Part shown: piece after piece, positions 62,487 to 64,000 of the stretch
Position numbering within the stretch: position 1 is the stretch's first letter
Layout of the letters: each line of letters begins with the position of its first letter
Source of the DNA: Byssovorax sp.
GTDB lineage: Bacteria > Myxococcota_A > Polyangia > Polyangiales > Polyangiaceae
DNA length: 64,000 nucleotides
NCBI GenBank assembly: GCA_025362495.1
Contig: JANYGI010000133.1
Coordinates: forward strand, 1 to 64,000
Direction of reading: 5' to 3'
Translations under genes and position numbers: made by a program
Notes under the pieces: generated by a model
The model's database searches: none
Seen by the model: only the letters and a program-made list of their open reading frames with translations
Told to the model about the DNA's origin: nothing

Positions 62487-62912
62487 GTCGCAGCGCGGCA
62501 GATGATCGCCGGTGCGGGTCGAGGAAGCATGGGCCGAATCGGTCTCGCACGGGAGGAAAGTCCGAGCTCCGCAGGGCAGGGTGCCGGGTAACTCCCGGTG
62601 AGGGTAACCTCGAGGAAAGTGCAACAGAGAAGAGACCGCCTGTTCGCTCGCGAGGGCCAGCAGGTAAGGGTGAAACGGTGGAGTAAGAGCCCACCGCAGT
62701 CTCGGTGACGAGAATGGCAAGGCAAACCCCACCCGGAGCAAGGTCGCATAGGAAGGTGCAGCAGTGGACGGCCGCTGTCGGAGAGCTGCCCGCTCGAGCC
62801 TTCGGGTTGACTGCACGAGGCGCGTAGCAATGCGCGTCCTAGAGGAATGATCGTCAGCGCGGAAACGGGCGACCGCTCCGCGCAACAGAACTCGGCTTAC
62901 GAACGCTGCGAC
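62487..62912 (+). ncRNA. rnpB: RNase P RNA, bacterial type A
   Basis: The catalytic RNA of RNase P, which matures tRNA 5' ends. Conserved blocks are plain: GAGGAAAGTCCGAGCTCC (P4/CR-I, about 62548), GCAGGGCAGGGTGCCGGGTAA, GGAAAGTGCAACAGAGAA, GGTGAAACGGTGGAGTAAGA, GAGAATGGCAAGGCAAACCC, and near the 3' end AGAGGAATGATCGTC and ACAGAACTCGGCTTAC. Bases 62487-62495 (GTCGCAGCG) pair perfectly with 62904-62912 (CGCTGCGAC), which is helix P1 and fixes the ends at about 426 nt. It is flanked by its own promoter and terminator. Confidence 0.97.
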
Positions 62913-62917
62913 CAGGG

Positions 62918-62952
62918 AGCCTGCGAGTCATATCGCAGGCTTTCTGCTTTTC
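62918..62952 (+). terminator. Rho-independent terminator of rnpB
   Basis: AGCCTGCGA (62918-62926) and TCGCAGGCT (62933-62941) form a perfect 9-bp stem with a 6-nt loop, followed by TTCTGCTTTTC. On the minus strand there is no T-run, so it serves rnpB and not the convergent sigma-factor gene. Confidence 0.88.
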
Positions 62953-63803
62953 TAGGCGGCCAGGGGGAGGAGGCGGTCGCGCAGCTTCTTCTTGGCGCGG
63001 GCTTCGAGCTGCCGCGCGCGCTCGCGCGAGACGCCGAGGCGGCGGCCGATCTCCGCGAGCGAGAGCTCTTCTTCGGGGTCGGCCATCATCCGCGCCTCGA
63101 CGATGTAGCGCTCGCGCGGATCGAGGTTCTGCACGGCGAGCGTGAGCTTCTCGCGGAGGAGCTGGCCCTCTTCGGCCCGCGAGAAGCGCTCTTCTTGATC
63201 CTGCTCGTCGGCGACGAGGGTGTCGACCAGCGAGCGGGCGCCGTCCTCGAAGACCTTGGTGTCGAGCGACACGTCGCGGGCCTCGAGGCGCCGCGCCATC
63301 TCGAGGACCTTCTCGGCGGGCGCGCCGAACTTCTCGGCGAGCATCTTGTCGCCCTCTTCCCCCTCGCCGACGAGCCCGGCGATGCGGGCGCGCTCGCGGC
63401 GGAGACGGAAGAACATCTTGGAGCGGAGCGGCCCGGAGCCGACGCCGACGAGGCTCCACGAGTGGATGACGTGGTTCAGGATGTACGCCCGTACCCAGTA
63501 CGCAGCGTACGTGACGAACCGGTTCCCCCGCTCCGGGTCATACTTGCGGATCGCATGCACGATCCCGAAGTTCCCCTCGGCGATGAGGTCCGCCAGCGGG
63601 ATTCCATAGCGACGGTAGCTGATCGCGATGGAGACCACGTGCCGGAGGTTGGCCAGGGCGAGGTGCGCCGCGGCCTTCTGATCACCCTTGTCACGATAGA
63701 TTCGCGCGAGGTCGGCCTCCTCTTCACGCGACAGCTCGGGGAGCTGCCTGACATAGTGGATGTACCGCGAAACTGCGCTGGTCTGGTCTCGAGAGGTTTG
63801 CAC
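62952..63803 (-). CDS. rpoH: RpoH-like sigma-70 family factor
   Basis: 283 residues, GTG start. Region 1.2/2.1 begins SRYIHYVRQLPELSREEEAD. Region 2 has LRHVVSIAISYRRYGIPLAD, LIAEGNFGIVHAIRKYDPER and TYAAYWVRAYILNHVIHSWS. The stretch RSKMFFRLRRERARIA (about 127-142) matches the RpoH box, which separates heat-shock sigmas from the others. Region 4 ends LSLAEIGRRLGVSRERARQL with a basic tail. Myxobacteria carry several RpoH-like sigmas with developmental or stress roles, so heat-shock function here is probable but not certain. Confidence 0.88.
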   Translation of the reverse strand: MQTSRDQTSAVSRYIHYVRQLPELSREEEADLARIYRDKGDQKAAAHLALANLRHVVSIAISYRRYGIPLADLIAEGNFGIVHAIRKYDPERGNRFVTYAAYWVRAYILNHVIHSWSLVGVGSGPLRSKMFFRLRRERARIAGLVGEGEEGDKMLAEKFGAPAEKVLEMARRLEARDVSLDTKVFEDGARSLVDTLVADEQDQEERFSRAEEGQLLREKLTLAVQNLDPRERYIVEARMMADPEEELSLAEIGRRLGVSRERARQLEARAKKKLRDRLLPLAA

Positions 63804-64000
63804 GTGTCCCCCGATTGGTGATTCTGATTACATATTGTAGCGTTACGAGGGTCGGGCGCCGCTCGATCCTGCGATTCAGGAGAGCGTCCAGACTCAATAA
63901 CGCTTCATTGCAGCCAATATGCCGCCCCGGGCGGGCATCAAGTGCACTCGTCCCGGGAAAAGGCTGCCCGTACGCGGTGAGCTGCGGAGATCAGATTATC
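63804..64000. other. Upstream region of the sigma-factor gene
   Basis: No gene is visible in these 197 bp at the window edge. On the minus strand TACAAT (63839-63834) is a good -10 about 30 nt before the sigma GTG start, but no convincing -35 lies 16-18 bp upstream. The area 63815-63840 and 63890-63920 is AT-richer than average. Confidence 0.35.

Overview
This is a roughly 70% GC, gene-dense chromosomal segment. It fits a large-genome myxobacterium of the Polyangiales/Sorangium type (Myxococcota): five Hanks-type Ser/Thr kinases with C-terminal membrane anchors, several signal-peptide TPR/PEGA-like proteins, large Ser/Thr- or Gly-rich lipoproteins, and an orphan VgrG cassette. This assignment rests on gene content and composition, not on a phylogeny.

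Layout. (1) 1-2.6 kb: the end of tuf, then rpsJ-rplD-rplW-rplB-rpsS closed by a strong terminator. rplC is absent, and nothing follows rpsS. (2) 2.6-4.2 kb: a decayed paralogue of the TPR/two-TM family and ychF. (3) 4.3-20.4 kb: a signalling region. A kinase gene followed closely by a gene for a secreted-type TPR/two-TM protein with a CX3-5C hairpin occurs three times on the minus strand. One of the kinases is a pseudokinase-kinase tandem. The third module also carries a Gly/Cys-rich beta-helix lipoprotein, whose mature N-terminus (CGLVAGVDFGAV) is shared with a beta-propeller lipoprotein 5 kb away. A MerR-like regulator sits behind three 42-bp tandem repeats. (4) 20.6-28.6 kb: an orphan type VI secretion effector-delivery island (VgrG, PAAR, an FHA-DUF4123 fusion, a DUF2169 protein, a candidate cargo protein, and two damaged genes). 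(5) 28.9-33.9 kb: sbcD-sbcC. (6) 34.6-39.3 kb: a tightly packed plus-strand operon with a RibD-reductase-like protein, an MDR dehydrogenase, an atypical 6-pyruvoyl-tetrahydropterin-synthase-like protein (HGA in place of HGH), a GT4 glycosyltransferase and an alpha/beta hydrolase. It looks like an uncharacterised pathway making a glycosylated or modified pterin or related heterocycle. (7) 39.4-45.6 kb: a His-rich exported protein, an HME-type RND efflux pair with a small zinc-ribbon membrane protein, and a methyltransferase. (8) 45.7-48.3 kb: an XPB-like helicase with a Bax1-like (DUF790) nuclease, a DNA-repair pair best known from archaea. (9) 48.3-59.5 kb: accessory genes, including a lipoprotein, FkbM methyltransferase with GT2-TPR glycosyltransferase, a Uma2-type protein with a 7-residue repeat coiled coil, a kinase-PEGA protein, a hydrolase, an acyltransferase and a giant propeller lipoprotein. 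(10) 59.6-64 kb: a stand-alone NuoG-fused formate dehydrogenase-type molybdoenzyme, the RNase P RNA gene with recognisable promoter and terminator, and an RpoH-like sigma factor.

The two strongest candidates for undescribed systems are the repeated kinase/TPR-hairpin modules (4.3-18.7 kb) and the pterin-like operon (34.6-39.3 kb). The T6SS island with its FHA-fused adaptor comes next. No CRISPR array, tRNA, rRNA, insertion sequence or phage gene was recognised.
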